Assembly: GCA_002317155.1 (NCBI GenBank)
Contig: DCIR01000058.1
Span: forward strand, 1 to 49,654
Direction of reading: 5' to 3'
From: Lachnospiraceae bacterium UBA1721
GTDB lineage: Bacteria > Bacillota > Clostridia > Lachnospirales > Lachnospiraceae
DNA length: 49,654 bases
Within the stretch, counting starts at the first letter, position 1; every line of letters starts with the position of its first letter. A program made the position numbers and the translations under genes. Below, one piece after another: positions 32,416 to 41,864 of the stretch. The notes beneath the pieces were generated by a model that was not told the origin of the DNA, ran no database searches, and worked only from the letters and a program-made list of their open reading frames with translations.

Positions 32416-34443
32416 ATGAATAGAAAGGTTGCACTGTTTGCAAATGGTTGGAACGGCGAGAATCTTGATAGTTTTATAAATGGATTCAACAGTCATTTTA
32501 CGAATGATGATGTGGATCTCTTCGTGTTTTCGTCAAATATGTTAACAGGATATAATCCTACATTGCGAGATTCAGAGGAGTCTATTTATGACTTGGCGGA
32601 TTATTCCTTTTTTGATGCTGCTATTATATATGGTTCCGGAATTAGTGACAGCGATGTGATCGATCAGTTTGTTGGAAAATTCAGGAATGCGAATGTACCT
32701 GTTGTATTGCAAGGTGTAGATGTTGCCGGGGTTTCTTCTGTAACAATTGATAACTATTCCGGAATGAAAAGCTTATGCGAGCATTTAATAGAAAAACATA
32801 ATGTTTTGGATGTTATCTATATTGCTGGGGATCCGAAAAACGGTGATTCTAATTTTAGATTGCAGGTATTAAAAGAGTCTCTGGAAGCACATGGGCATGA
32901 AATGAAAGAGGAGAATGTATTTTATGCCAATTGGAATGCCAGGGAAATAGAGGAATACCTTGTTAAGGAATTTGGAAATGAAAAGAAGAAATTGCCGGAT
33001 GCATTTGTGTGTGCAAATGATCAGATGGCATTGTCTGCATTAACAATTCTGAATCAGATGGGAGTAAAGGTTCCTGAAGAGGTAATCGTTACAGGATTTG
33101 ATAACTTAAGCGCCGGACGAGTGTTCGCACCGTCTCTTGCAACGGTTGATCAGGCATATAGAAACCAGGGAATTGAATGTGCTAAGATTGTTGAAGAGTC
33201 TATAACCAATAAAAAGCTGGTTAAAAAGAGAGTAATTCCGGCTAATCTTAGCCCCGGCGAAAGCTGTGGCTGCGTGGATTGCAAAGGCGAAACTGAGCTA
33301 AGAAAGAAACTGGGACGTGAAAGCTGGAGCAGTAATTATTATCTAGAAGTTTTGCAGGGAAGACAGAAGCATATCGATGGATGTATCAGCTTAAGTGAGA
33401 GATTTGAAGATATACATAAAAATATTAATGAAGACTTATTTAAGACTTCAGGTCAGGAGACTGAAGATTTTCATATCTACGTAAATCCTCAGTACAAAGA
33501 GCTTAAGTATAAAAATATGCATGTGAGTGAGTATACTGGTCCGCATTACAATCCGGTTATGGATGTTATAGCAGCAAAAACAAATGGTGTGGTATTTGAT
33601 GATGCTATGGTGGATCCCAAAATTCTTTTCCTGGGTTATGACGGTAATGGCAAAGGAAAAACTTATGTATTTACTCCGTTAACTATGGATAGTTATGTCT
33701 ATGGATATATGGTGATGGGATATAAAGATGCTTCTTTTAACAGGAAGAAGTATCTTGAATTCGCCAGTTGTCTTAGAAGCGTATTTAAACAATACCAGAG
33801 AAACATAGAGGACCATAACCGAGCAATTCAGATTAAAGAGCAGGCAAATGAATTTTTGGAGCAGACGGTAGAGGCATTGGCGTCTGCAGTTGATGCCAAG
33901 GATTCCTATACCCACGGTCATTCTTCAAGAGTAGCAAAATACGCCAGAGCAATAGCACAGCTTGCCGGAATGACTGAAGAAGAGTGTGATGATATATATC
34001 TGGCCGGATTACTGCATGATGTTGGTAAAATCGGTATAAATGATCAGATTATTAACAAACCCGGCAGATTGACACCTGAGGAGTTTGATGCGATAAAGCA
34101 GCACCCTTCTTTTGGAGATGCTATTTTGGCAAAAATTCAGATGTCGCCGTCACTTAGTGTGGTTGCCAGACACCATCATGAAAGGTATGACGGAAAGGGC
34201 TATCCGGATGGGCTTAAAGGTGAAGATATTCCGCAGATTGCAAGAATTGTTGCTGTGGCGGATGCATATGATGCTATGACTTCAAAGCGAAGCTACCGTG
34301 ATATTATGCCACAGAATATGGTGCGCGAGGAATTGATTAATGGAAGTGGTACACAGTTCGATCCTCAGTATGCAAAGCATATGATTTTTTTGATGGATCA
34401 GGATGAATATTACAAATTGAGGGAAAATAAAAGCGGAAGCTGA
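32416..34443 (+). CDS. LacI-like sensor + GAF-like region + HD-GYP phosphodiesterase
   Basis: 675 residues, ATG 32416 behind CAAGGGGATATTT. Residues 1-282 are a LacI-type ligand domain starting at its first strand (KVALFANGWNG), with AFVCANDQMALSAL and VIVTGFDN typical of that fold, ending in SCGC (283-286) plus another Cys. There is no DNA-binding head, signal or membrane helix. A GAF-like region (about 320-460) and a coil lead to an HD-GYP domain with HGHSSRV, LHDVGKIG (His534, Asp535) and HHERYDGKGYPDGL (GYP 595-597). Predicted ligand-controlled c-di-GMP hydrolase, a counterpart of the sensor-EAL protein at 26419. Confidence 0.9.
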   Translation: MNRKVALFANGWNGENLDSFINGFNSHFTNDDVDLFVFSSNMLTGYNPTLRDSEESIYDLADYSFFDAAIIYGSGISDSDVIDQFVGKFRNANVPVVLQGVDVAGVSSVTIDNYSGMKSLCEHLIEKHNVLDVIYIAGDPKNGDSNFRLQVLKESLEAHGHEMKEENVFYANWNAREIEEYLVKEFGNEKKKLPDAFVCANDQMALSALTILNQMGVKVPEEVIVTGFDNLSAGRVFAPSLATVDQAYRNQGIECAKIVEESITNKKLVKKRVIPANLSPGESCGCVDCKGETELRKKLGRESWSSNYYLEVLQGRQKHIDGCISLSERFEDIHKNINEDLFKTSGQETEDFHIYVNPQYKELKYKNMHVSEYTGPHYNPVMDVIAAKTNGVVFDDAMVDPKILFLGYDGNGKGKTYVFTPLTMDSYVYGYMVMGYKDASFNRKKYLEFASCLRSVFKQYQRNIEDHNRAIQIKEQANEFLEQTVEALASAVDAKDSYTHGHSSRVAKYARAIAQLAGMTEEECDDIYLAGLLHDVGKIGINDQIINKPGRLTPEEFDAIKQHPSFGDAILAKIQMSPSLSVVARHHHERYDGKGYPDGLKGEDIPQIARIVAVADAYDAMTSKRSYRDIMPQNMVREELINGSGTQFDPQYAKHMIFLMDQDEYYKLRENKSGS

Positions 34444-34465
34444 TAACAGCTTCCGATAAACGAGT

Positions 34466-34501
34466 CGAGCAGGCAGAATATACTCCGCCTGCTCGTTTTT
34501 T
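34466..34501. terminator. Terminator after sensor-HD-GYP gene
   Basis: CGAGCAGGC (34466-34474) pairs with GCCTGCTCG (34487-34495) and is followed by a run of seven T. It lies between this gene and the converging GH3 gene. Confidence 0.88.
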
Positions 34502-34562
34502 ATATGTATTAGACCAGTCAAATAGATATAGTGCTTGCACAAATGGATATCACTCCATGCGC

Positions 34563-36770
34563 TTACTGATGGAGATTAAAATAAGCACAGTTTTCGGTGA
34601 GGCTGTCGGGACCGATATATACTCTGAAATCACCATCTTCAGAAGCATAGTTCATATCAATATCCCAGAATTTAAGCATATCGTCTGTGATTTCAAATGA
34701 AACCTTGGTTTTTTTACCGGGCTTAAGAGTTACCTTTTTGATACCCTTAAGAAGACGTCTGGGGCGGACAACATTGCCGAAGAGATCCTGGATATAAAGC
34801 TGTACGGTTTCGGTACTTACTCTGTCACCGGTATTCTTAATGGTAACTGTAGCAGTGATAGTATCTTTTCTTGTGATAGAAGATTTATCAAGAGTTACAT
34901 TACTGTATTCAAATGAAGAGTAGCCCATTCCATATCCGAAAGGATATTTGAAGAGGTCTGCCTGATCTATATATCCCATTACGAAGCCCTGGTCGAGAGT
35001 TCCGTTGTTGGGTCTGCCTGATCTGAAACGGCTGTAATAGTTCGGAAGCTGCTCAGCCTTGTGAGAAAAACTCATAGGAAGGCGTCCGCCGGGCTCACAT
35101 TTTCCGTAGAGGACATCTGCAACTGCATTACCGCCTTCTGTTCCGGGGAACCAGCAGTAAATGACAGCTTTAGACAGCTCGTCAATAACATCCATTTCGA
35201 GAGGTCTTCCGGCAAATACGAGAGTAACAATATTAGGATTAACCTCGCGAACCTTTCTTAAAAGTTCAATCTGCTCGGGACTGACATTCAAATCTGTGCG
35301 GCTGGTAGCTTCTCCGGTCTGCATGAAATGCTCTCCGAGACACATAACAACTGTTTTAGCTTTCTTTGCTGCGGCAATGGCATCATTAAGCATTTTTTCT
35401 TTCTTGGTCTCGTTTACCTCGAACATACTGCCGTCCTTAAGCTTTTTGTTATGGTCGAGACGATAGCAGCCCTGCTTAAAGGTGGTCTTGGCAGTTGTCA
35501 CATTACCTAAGATACCTTCTTTTACCGATACAAAGGTATTGTAATCATTAGGGAAAGACCATGAACCGTGGATTTGCTTTTCGTCGGCATAAGGTCCGAT
35601 AAATGCTACAGAAGCTCCCTTGGCATCTGCGAGAGGAAGGATATTGTCTTCATTCTTTAAGAGTACGAAAGATTCTGCAGCAGCTTTTCTTGCAAGCTCA
35701 CGATGCTTCTTGCACAGAATAAGCTTCTTTTCTTCCTTGGGATCACCGTCTTTATAAGGATTTTCAAAGAGACCGAGATCGTTTTTGAGAACCAACAGTC
35801 TCATAACAGCCTCGTCAATCATATCCATTGATATGGTGCCTTCATCAACAAGCTCTTTAAGGTGGCTGATATAGGCAGTAGACATCATTTCCATATCAAG
35901 ACCGGCCTTCATTGACTGCTCAGCGGCCTGCTTTTCGTCTCTTGAATAACCGTGGTTAATCATTTCCTTAACAGCGCCGTAATCGGAGATGAGTACACCG
36001 TCAAAGCCCATCTCTTCACGAAGAACCTTTTTCATGAGCCACTTATTACCGGTTGAAGGAACTCTGTTGAGTGTGTTGAAGGAGGTCATGACAAGCTTGG
36101 CACCGGCTTTGATGCAGGCTTCATATGCAGCAAGATAGTCCTCTCTGAGAGTGCGCTCTGAGAGCTCTACATTATCGTAGTCACGACCGGCTTCGGCTCC
36201 GCCATAGCCTGCAAAATGCTTAACACATGCAGCAACATTACCTTTCGCCTTGACGTCATCGCCCTGGTAGCCTTTTACCATGGCAGCTCCGAGAAGTCCG
36301 TTAAGATACGGATCCTCACCGGTAGACTCCATTACACGGCCCCATCTTGCATCTCTTACCAGGTCAACCATGGGAGAGAAGGTTACATGAATACCTGCGG
36401 CAGCACTTTCGACTGCGGACATATGCGCAAGCTTTTCAACGGTATCGGGGTTAAAGGTTGCACCCTGTCCGAGAGGAACGGGGTAGATAGTCTGATAACC
36501 GTTAATGACGTCATACATGAATATCTGAGGAATATGATGAGGCTGTTTAGCCATATTTTCATCCTGCAGTTTTTTGATTGCCTCAGCACCGATTACACTT
36601 AGAACAGAGCCACTCATTTCGAGAGCTTTGTCATTGATGCTGAACATATCGAGAAGGCCGGTCACTATTGCATCGGAACCATACATGGATCCGGCAAGCT
36701 GAGTGAGCTGGCCGATTTTTTCGTCTAAGGACATATCCTTGAGTAATTTTTGCAATTGTTTGTTGGTCAT
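34563..36770 (-). CDS. GH3 family beta-glucosidase/beta-xylosidase
   Basis: 735 residues, ATG 36770 behind TGGGAGGCAATTTTT. Order: TIM barrel (about 1-330) with KHFAGYG (184-190) and nucleophile Asp263 in VLISDYGAV; alpha/beta sandwich with FVLLKNEDNILPL and GEHFMQTGE region (likely acid/base); C-terminal fibronectin III-like domain. This is the layout of BglX-type beta-glucosidases, some of which are beta-xylosidases. No signal peptide, so it would cleave imported cello- or xylo-oligosaccharides in the cytoplasm. Single gene, divergent from the AIM24 gene. Confidence 0.92.
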   Translation of the reverse strand: MTNKQLQKLLKDMSLDEKIGQLTQLAGSMYGSDAIVTGLLDMFSINDKALEMSGSVLSVIGAEAIKKLQDENMAKQPHHIPQIFMYDVINGYQTIYPVPLGQGATFNPDTVEKLAHMSAVESAAAGIHVTFSPMVDLVRDARWGRVMESTGEDPYLNGLLGAAMVKGYQGDDVKAKGNVAACVKHFAGYGGAEAGRDYDNVELSERTLREDYLAAYEACIKAGAKLVMTSFNTLNRVPSTGNKWLMKKVLREEMGFDGVLISDYGAVKEMINHGYSRDEKQAAEQSMKAGLDMEMMSTAYISHLKELVDEGTISMDMIDEAVMRLLVLKNDLGLFENPYKDGDPKEEKKLILCKKHRELARKAAAESFVLLKNEDNILPLADAKGASVAFIGPYADEKQIHGSWSFPNDYNTFVSVKEGILGNVTTAKTTFKQGCYRLDHNKKLKDGSMFEVNETKKEKMLNDAIAAAKKAKTVVMCLGEHFMQTGEATSRTDLNVSPEQIELLRKVREVNPNIVTLVFAGRPLEMDVIDELSKAVIYCWFPGTEGGNAVADVLYGKCEPGGRLPMSFSHKAEQLPNYYSRFRSGRPNNGTLDQGFVMGYIDQADLFKYPFGYGMGYSSFEYSNVTLDKSSITRKDTITATVTIKNTGDRVSTETVQLYIQDLFGNVVRPRRLLKGIKKVTLKPGKKTKVSFEITDDMLKFWDIDMNYASEDGDFRVYIGPDSLTENCAYFNLHQ

Positions 36771-37024
36771 AAAAATTGCCTCCCAAATTAATAGGAAAAA
36801 CGTATTCCACAGAGTTTATAATATCACATTTTATAGGATAAAAGTATTAATATAGCCCACATCTTATGCTCGATTTACGATTTGTAGGATATGGCAAATT
36901 TTTAGTGAAAATTTAGTGATAAATGGAAGAAAATAGGTGGCAACTACACTTGTTATGATGGGTACGTGCATTATAAAATGTTAAGGTAGATATTTCCGCG
37001 AGGGCGGCATAAGGAGGAATAAAA

Positions 37025-37699
37025 ATGAGATACGAAATTAAAGGCGGAACACTTCCCGTAGTTGAGATTTTCCTTGATAATGGTGAAAGCATTAACTGCG
37101 AAGGCGGTGCAATGACTTGGATGAGTGACAATCTTGAGATGACCACTGAGGGTGGTGGAATGGGCAAGATGTTCTCTAAGATGCTTTCTAGCGAGAAGAT
37201 GTTCAGCAATACATATACTGCAAAGGGCGGAGAGGGATTTATCGCATTTGCATCAAGCTTCCCCGGAGCAATCATGGCCGTAGAAGTAGGTCCCGGCAAA
37301 GAAATCATTTGCCAGAAGTCAGCTTATCTTGCTTCTACCCCCGGAGTAGAGCTTTCTATTCAGTTCCAGAAGAATGTTGGAGCAGGCTTCTTTGGTGGTG
37401 AAGGCTTCATCATGCAGAAGATTTCAGGAACAGGCTTGGCATTCCTTGAGATTGACGGATCAGTAGTAGAGCATGTACTTGCACCCGGACAGAGAATTAT
37501 CATTGATACCGGATATCTTGCAATGATGGATGGCACCTGCACAATGTCTATCGAGTCTGTAAAGGGTATCAAGAATAAGCTCCTTGGTGGTGAAGGCTTC
37601 TTCAACACTGTTGTTACCGGCCCCGGTAAGGTAGCACTTCAGTCTATGCCTGCAAGTGCAGTTGCTTCAGTTGTAGCACCTTATATTGGTGGCAAATAA
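37025..37699 (+). CDS. AIM24/TIGR00266 family protein
   Basis: 224 residues, ATG 37025 behind AAGGAGGAATAAAA. Glycine-rich beta-sandwich repeats such as GESINCEGGAMTWMSDN, GEGFIAFASSFPGAIMAVEV, GFFGGEGFIMQKISGTGLAFLEIDG and the ending ASVVAPYIG are typical of this family. The bacterial role is not established. No signal peptide. Codon use (frequent CTT, ACC, AAG) hints at good expression. The next gene lies 83 bases on. Confidence 0.88.
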   Translation: MRYEIKGGTLPVVEIFLDNGESINCEGGAMTWMSDNLEMTTEGGGMGKMFSKMLSSEKMFSNTYTAKGGEGFIAFASSFPGAIMAVEVGPGKEIICQKSAYLASTPGVELSIQFQKNVGAGFFGGEGFIMQKISGTGLAFLEIDGSVVEHVLAPGQRIIIDTGYLAMMDGTCTMSIESVKGIKNKLLGGEGFFNTVVTGPGKVALQSMPASAVASVVAPYIGGK

Positions 37700-37782
37700 A
37701 ATATTAGTGATAAATCATATTTGTGATAAATAATTTAATTGAGTATATCTGATGTGAATAAACTCATTATTGGAGGCTTATA

Positions 37783-38175
37783 ATGAAGGAAGTATATGAT
37801 TTCTTAAAAGAGTGCGGTACGTATTATCTTGCTACAGTAGATGGTGATCAGCCCAGAGTAAGACCTTTCGGAACAATAGATATGTTCGAGGATAAGCTTT
37901 ATATCCAGACCGGTAAGATTAAGGATGTATCTAAGCAGCTTCAGGCTAATCCTAAGGCTGAGATTTGTGCTTTTAACGGTAAGGCATGGATCAGAGTGTC
38001 AGGCAAGCTTATCAGAGATGACAGAATAGAGCCCAAGCAGCATATGCTCGAGAACTATCCTCATCTTAAAGCTATGTATTCTGCAGAGGATGAAAATACT
38101 GAAGTGCTGTATCTTGAGGATGCGACAGCTGTTTTCTCTTCATTTGGCGAAGAACCTCGTACAGTTAAGCTCTAA
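37783..38175 (+). CDS. PNPOx-like flavin-binding protein
   Basis: 130 residues, ATG 37783 behind TTGGAGGCTTATA. The split-barrel fold is suggested by YYLATVDGDQPRVRPFGTIDMFEDKLYIQTGKIKDVSKQLQ-like strands and AWIRVSGKL. Small members of the pyridoxamine 5'-phosphate oxidase-like group bind FMN or F420 and act as reductases or nitroreductase-like proteins; true PNPOx function is unlikely at this length. Probably co-transcribed with the AIM24 gene; terminator at 38215. Confidence 0.85.
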   Translation: MKEVYDFLKECGTYYLATVDGDQPRVRPFGTIDMFEDKLYIQTGKIKDVSKQLQANPKAEICAFNGKAWIRVSGKLIRDDRIEPKQHMLENYPHLKAMYSAEDENTEVLYLEDATAVFSSFGEEPRTVKL

Positions 38176-38214
38176 AATATCAAAATATTTCACAAAACAA
38201 TATTATTTAAGGTT

Positions 38215-38254
38215 AAAAAAGGTCTATTTCCATTGCGGGGATAGACTTTTTTTT
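38215..38254 (+). terminator. Rho-independent terminator after PNPOx-like gene
   Basis: GGTCTAT (38221-38227) pairs with ATAGACT (38241-38247), with A6 before and T8 after that extend the stem. Confidence 0.8.
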
Positions 38255-38300
38255 GTTATTCTTATATTAATGAAAATTATTGCTCGGAGTATGATTTCTG

Positions 38301-40061
38301 ATGAAATTTATTTTTGGTCATATGATTAAATATCGTGGACGAATAGTCGTCCAGCTGATCATAAAGTTTACCGGAACTGCTGCCGAGTTCATGATTCCGT
38401 ATGTGCTTGAATATATGCTTGATGAAGTGGCTCCTTCTGAGAATATCGTCAAAATGATTATATGTGGGTTGTTGATGATAGGAATAGCCATTTTTGTACG
38501 TTCCATGAATATTATTGCAAACAGAAAGGCTGTAAGAATTGCATCTGAATGCATATATAACATACGTGATGATTTGTTCCGTAAGACGATGGAACTGTCC
38601 GGAAGCCAGGTTGATAAATATGGCCTGCCCTCACTGACTTCGAGAATGACATCGGATTCTTACAATGTACAGAATTTTATAAGAATCATTCAAACCATGG
38701 GTGTGCGTGCACCAATTCTCCTTATCGGTGGAATGGTAGTAACGATGATAATGGATTTTGGTCTTGCGATGGTTCTGTTTATTTTGGTTCCGCTGATCAT
38801 TGCGTCGGTAGTTATCATTTCGAAAAAAGGAATTCCTCTGTATGAGAAGGTTCAGCAGAAGATGGATACCATTGTTCGAATAATGCGAGAGAATATTACC
38901 GGAATCAGAGTAGTAAAAGCTTTATCAAAGGAAGATTATGAGACTGCGAGATATAAAGATGCCAACAGAGAAATGTTTAGCAGTGATACAACGGCATCGG
39001 TAGTTATGTCTCTTCCTGGACCTATAATGACTCTGATTATGAACATAGGTCTGACTGTGGTTGTTGTGTTGGGAGCATACAGAGTTAACGGAGGCATAAC
39101 CAAGCCCGGAGTAATACTGGCGTTCCTCACATATTTCAATATGATTCTGATGGGTGTTAACGGTATCAACAGAATCTTTATTATGACTTCAAAAGCTAAT
39201 GCATCTGCCGGTCGTATATCCTCTGTTATTGATGAAGGTCAGGATCTTGTTACAGTATATGGCGAGGATGGTTTCGAGGGAGATATTGAGAACAAAAAAG
39301 GGACGGCCTCAGATAATAAAAATAAGCCATACATTGCTTTTAAGAATGTGAGCTTTAGATATGTTAAGCAGGGTAATGAGGCTGATGAATATGAACTGAC
39401 CGATATTGACTTTGAGTTAAATAAGGGCAGCTCACTCGGAATAATCGGAGCTACCGGTAGCGGTAAGACTACAGTGGTCAACCTGCTTATGAGATTTTAT
39501 GATGCGACCAAGGGAAGCGTTATAGTTGACGGTAAAGACGTGAAAGAATACAAGCTTACCGAGTTGCGTAAAAAGTTTGGTGTTGTTTTTCAAAATGATG
39601 TTATTTTTGCAGATACACTCCATGAAAATATTGCATTCGGTCGAGAAGTAGATGAGAAACGTGCTATGGAAGCAGTGACAGATGCACGCGCGGCAGAGTT
39701 TGTCGGAGAGTACGAGGATGGCTTGCAGCATAAAGCAGATATTCATGGTGCCAATATGAGCGGTGGTCAGAAGCAGCGTATACTTATAGCCAGAGCCTTG
39801 GCAGCGAAGCCTGAGATTTTGGTGCTGGATGATTCATCGAGTGCATTGGATTACAAGACTGATGCATTGCTCAGACAGATGATAAGAGAGCATTACAACA
39901 ATACATCGACAATTATAATTGCACAGCGAATCAGTTCGATTATGAACCTTGATAATATTATTGTTTTGGATGACGGACATATTGTGGGTCAGGGTAAGCA
40001 TGAAGAACTGATGGAGAACTGTAAGCAATACAGAGATATTTACGATATTCAGATGAACTGA
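38301..40061 (+). CDS. ABC exporter half-transporter A (degenerate ATP site)
   Basis: 586 residues, ATG 38301; the ribosome site is weak (GGAGTATGATTTCTG). Six-helix transmembrane domain (about 1-315) then a nucleotide-binding domain with Walker A GATGSGKTT (Lys389), signature MSGGQKQR and Walker B VLDDSSSALD, in which Asp511 replaces the catalytic Glu. The partner gene lies 13 bases downstream. Heterodimeric type IV exporters usually have one non-catalytic site built from such a Walker B and the partner's altered signature. Substrate unknown; drugs, lipids or peptides are usual. Confidence 0.9.
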   Translation: MKFIFGHMIKYRGRIVVQLIIKFTGTAAEFMIPYVLEYMLDEVAPSENIVKMIICGLLMIGIAIFVRSMNIIANRKAVRIASECIYNIRDDLFRKTMELSGSQVDKYGLPSLTSRMTSDSYNVQNFIRIIQTMGVRAPILLIGGMVVTMIMDFGLAMVLFILVPLIIASVVIISKKGIPLYEKVQQKMDTIVRIMRENITGIRVVKALSKEDYETARYKDANREMFSSDTTASVVMSLPGPIMTLIMNIGLTVVVVLGAYRVNGGITKPGVILAFLTYFNMILMGVNGINRIFIMTSKANASAGRISSVIDEGQDLVTVYGEDGFEGDIENKKGTASDNKNKPYIAFKNVSFRYVKQGNEADEYELTDIDFELNKGSSLGIIGATGSGKTTVVNLLMRFYDATKGSVIVDGKDVKEYKLTELRKKFGVVFQNDVIFADTLHENIAFGREVDEKRAMEAVTDARAAEFVGEYEDGLQHKADIHGANMSGGQKQRILIARALAAKPEILVLDDSSSALDYKTDALLRQMIREHYNNTSTIIIAQRISSIMNLDNIIVLDDGHIVGQGKHEELMENCKQYRDIYDIQMN

Positions 40062-40074
40062 CACGGGACGCAAA

Positions 40075-41844
40075 ATGGCACAGAACGATACACTCAGAAA
40101 AAAGCCTAAAGACACAAAAGGAACACTTTTGAAGCTCTTTAGTTATATGGGAAAATATAAGTTTGCGTTCTTTGGAATCATTGTACTGTCTCTTGTGAGT
40201 AACGTATTGGGGCTGCTCGGACCAAATTTTGCAGGCTCGGCAATCAATGAGGCTGCCGCAGGTGTTGGGAAGGTTAACTTTGATAGGGTATTTTACTATG
40301 CGGCACTTATGCTGGGCGTGTATATACTTTCATCGGTAATGGCTATAGTAATCAGCATTATGATGACAAGAGTCAGCAGGCGCATATCCGAGAATATGAG
40401 ACAGGATGTATTTGAGAAGCTGCTCAGAATGCCGGTTGGATATTTTGATCAAAATCAGGCGGGAGATATCATCAGCAGAGTTTCGTATGACATCGATGTA
40501 ATCGGTACATGTATTGCTACTGATGTAACGCAGATTCTGACGAGCATTGTAACAGTAGCCGGTTCACTGATTATGATGATTGTCATTTCACCTCTGTTAT
40601 CTCTTACAGCGCTGGTTACTATTCCTATAGCAATAGGATATACGGTCAGAATGAAAAAGGTTACTCAGCCGTTGTATTCCAAGAGATCTAAGAGCTACGG
40701 AAAACTGAACGGTTTTGTCGAAGAGATGTTCTCCGGGCAGAAGACCATTCAGGCTTATGCATATGAGGAAAAGGTTGAGGAGCGTTTTGATAAAATCAAC
40801 TATGATGCGGCTGATATTTACAGAGAGGCAGAGCATTACGGATGTACAATCGGACCTACAGTTAATGTAGTAAATAACCTCGGATTGGCTCTTGTCGCTA
40901 TATTCGGAGCATTTCTCTATATGTACAGGTTGATTGCATTGGGACAGATCTCATCCTTTGTGCTTTATTCCAGAAAGTTTTCGGGACCCATCAATGAAAT
41001 CGCCAATATTATGAATGAGCTTTATTCGGCATTGTCTGCTGCGGAAAGAGTATTTGAACTTCTCGGAAGTGAGGAGGAAGCGGCTGATATAGAGAACGCA
41101 GTTGAGCTTGAGAATGCTCACGGTGATGTAGAGATGCAGCACGTGAACTTCGGATATCTGCCCGGTAAAACTATTATTCATGATCTGAATCTTAAGGCAG
41201 ATGCAGGAAAACTTATAGCGATTGTAGGTCCGACCGGTGCAGGTAAAACCACAATTATTAATCTGTTGATGAGATTTTATGATGTGGATTCGGGATGCAT
41301 TCTTGTTGACGAAAAAGAGATTAAAGAATATCGCCGTAAGAGCCTAAGAGGTGCCTATGCAATGGTACTTCAGGATACATGGGTATTTAACGGTACGATT
41401 TTTGATAACATTGCTTACGGTAAGGAAAATGCCACACGTGAGGAAGTAATTGCTGTTGCAAAAGCAGCACATATACATTCATTTATAATGCGTCTTCCGC
41501 AGGGATATGATACAATAATCAGCGAGGATGGTGGCAACATATCAAAGGGACAAAAGCAGTTGCTTACCATTGCCAGAGCTATGTTGTATGAGAGCCGCAT
41601 TTTAATACTTGATGAAGCAACATCCAATGTTGATACCAACACTGAGAGACGTATTCAGAAAGCAATGCGAGAGCTTATGAAAGATAAGACATGTTTTGTT
41701 ATAGCGCATCGTTTATCAACGATTAAGGGAGCTGACCGTATACTGGTAGCTAACCATGGCGATGTAATAGAACAGGGAACGCATGAGTCACTAATGGAAA
41801 GCAAAGGATTTTATTACAGTCTTTACAGAGCGCAGTTTGAATGA
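40075..41844 (+). CDS. ABC exporter half-transporter B (catalytic Walker B, altered signature)
   Basis: 589 residues, ATG 40075 with CACGGGACGCAAA upstream. Transmembrane domain (about 1-330), then Walker A GPTGAGKTT, signature ISKGQKQL (Ser490-Lys491-Gly492-Gln493, not SGGQ) and canonical Walker B ILDEATSNVD (Glu514). Together with half A this gives one consensus and one degenerate ATP site, as in TM287/288-type exporters. Its last codons overlap or abut the next gene, a GGDEF*-EAL protein, which suggests translational coupling. Confidence 0.92.
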   Translation: MAQNDTLRKKPKDTKGTLLKLFSYMGKYKFAFFGIIVLSLVSNVLGLLGPNFAGSAINEAAAGVGKVNFDRVFYYAALMLGVYILSSVMAIVISIMMTRVSRRISENMRQDVFEKLLRMPVGYFDQNQAGDIISRVSYDIDVIGTCIATDVTQILTSIVTVAGSLIMMIVISPLLSLTALVTIPIAIGYTVRMKKVTQPLYSKRSKSYGKLNGFVEEMFSGQKTIQAYAYEEKVEERFDKINYDAADIYREAEHYGCTIGPTVNVVNNLGLALVAIFGAFLYMYRLIALGQISSFVLYSRKFSGPINEIANIMNELYSALSAAERVFELLGSEEEAADIENAVELENAHGDVEMQHVNFGYLPGKTIIHDLNLKADAGKLIAIVGPTGAGKTTIINLLMRFYDVDSGCILVDEKEIKEYRRKSLRGAYAMVLQDTWVFNGTIFDNIAYGKENATREEVIAVAKAAHIHSFIMRLPQGYDTIISEDGGNISKGQKQLLTIARAMLYESRILILDEATSNVDTNTERRIQKAMRELMKDKTCFVIAHRLSTIKGADRILVANHGDVIEQGTHESLMESKGFYYSLYRAQFE

Positions 41845-41864
41845 TCGCAAATGGGGGAACCGTA

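Noticed and set aside
41841..41864. ATGA overlap as the start of the GGDEF*-EAL gene
   Set aside because: ATG 41865 has a clear GGGGG ribosome site at good spacing. The overlap start is possible but less supported.
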